DNA of 53,716 nt, taken from assembly GCF_001949145.1 (NCBI RefSeq), contig NW_019091476.1, positions 478,331 through 532,046 on the forward strand. Reading direction: 5' to 3'. Shown here piece after piece: positions 53,041-53,716 of this stretch (position 1 is the first letter of the stretch; every line of letters begins with the position of its first letter). The position numbers were made by a program, and so were the translations under genes. The DNA is from Acanthaster planci (Eukaryota; Echinodermata; Asteroidea; Valvatida; Acanthasteridae). The notes beneath the pieces were generated by a model. That model made no database searches, was not told the DNA's origin, and saw only the letters and a program-made list of their open reading frames with translations.

Positions 53041-53716
53041 AGATCATCACATGTTGAAAATTGAAATGAAGTTTCAGTGTTTAAGAAAAGGCTATAAGAC
53101 AGTACAAGATTATGAAATCAGAGAAGGAGTGTTCAACAGCAGTGCATGGGCTACATAAGTAGAAACTATGGCAATGGCTGACATGCTTGGATGTAAATAT
53201 AATGAATATCAACAAGTAGCATGTATTGTTTGGTAAATGTTATGATAGAGAGGCTACAATGTCAGGTAGTTACAGAGAATGTGTTGGGAAGTGCTCAACC
53301 CAATGACTGACTTGTTTAAATGAGAAATGAGGTTGCACCCCTGGGTGAGGTACGTAAGTATGGTTTGAGGAAACAAGCATGAATAGGTGCAAAGTTGAAC
53401 TCAGGTCAGCCCCAGGGACATCCTAAGTTACTACCCAGGGGTGCTTTCACCACAAAATGGATGTTCCATTTAGTAGAAAACAGCATTATAGGGTCACAAA
53501 AGTAAAACCAAGTACTGCCAGAATTCTGAAATTATTGACAAAGTGCTGTAAATGGCAAAGAGAAAAATATTATATGGATACCAAGCATAGAGAGAACAAA
53601 TATTATGAATTCAAAAAGTAAGCACTATATATATTGGTAAGGAGCAAAAAGAAAAGTGATAAGGAAGGCAAACAGCCAGTACATGTATATGTATCATGAG
53701 GACGTAGAGCAAAGGG

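Larger units (their letters stand above)
49392..53716. other. Region upstream of the first visible aGPCR exon
   Basis: Apart from the weak exon candidate at 50462-50557 and the plus-strand open frame at 52573-53040, nothing coding was recognised. No promoter, start codon or signal-peptide exon for the receptor could be supported here. Confidence 0.4.

Noticed and set aside
1-53716. CRISPR arrays, bacterial operons, phage or rRNA
   Set aside because: No regularly spaced direct repeats, no dense same-strand coding and no rRNA-like sequence; introns and GT/AG splicing show a nuclear eukaryotic locus.

Overview
This is eukaryotic nuclear DNA, AT-rich and dominated by introns and repeats. The long introns, the many dispersed foldback elements, the frequent ACATGTAC-type palindromes, the DIRS-like retroelement remnant and the type of receptor encoded all suggest a marine invertebrate, most likely a deuterostome such as an echinoderm, hemichordate or cephalochordate. 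The species cannot be fixed from the sequence.

The window is organised around one large gene on the minus strand: an adhesion G-protein-coupled receptor. I could assemble 25 coding exons from position 49391 (5'-most exon seen) down to a TAA stop at 6336-6338. They sum to 3108 nt, or 1035 residues plus stop. All 24 exon junctions keep phase with GT/AG introns, which is strong internal support. The order of parts is: a short Cys-containing segment, a C-type lectin domain, a laminin-G/pentraxin-like (concanavalin A-like) domain, a Ser/Thr-rich stalk, a GAIN domain with a GPS autoproteolysis site ([12 protein letters not shown]), seven transmembrane segments and a short cytoplasmic tail. No start codon or signal peptide was found, so the 5' end probably lies beyond the right edge or in small exons between 49392 and 53716. 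Residue numbers below count from the first visible residue.

About 4.6 kb downstream, on the same strand, a second gene seems to begin: an ATG at 1758 with an acidic/Ser/Gly-rich N-terminus (exon 1633-1794), and a phase-compatible exon at 182-274 that continues off the left edge. Its product is not recognised.

The introns hold many mobile-element remains: a 401-bp hAT-type MITE with an exact 8-bp target duplication (17076-17476), a 140-bp TA-flanked MITE (27182-27321), long foldback elements (18526-19049, 20722-20975, 31709-31884), two copies of a small hairpin element (12971-13029, 25494-25548), a 63-bp near-perfect hairpin (21780-21842), tRNA-derived SINE-like copies (16741, 27832, minus strand at 9045), two copies of a G-rich element beginning cagtggcgtagctagg (one nested in a GAGTC repeat array), and a decayed DIRS-like reverse transcriptase on the minus strand (about 28280-30660). 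No rRNA, intact tRNA, CRISPR array or prokaryotic feature was seen.
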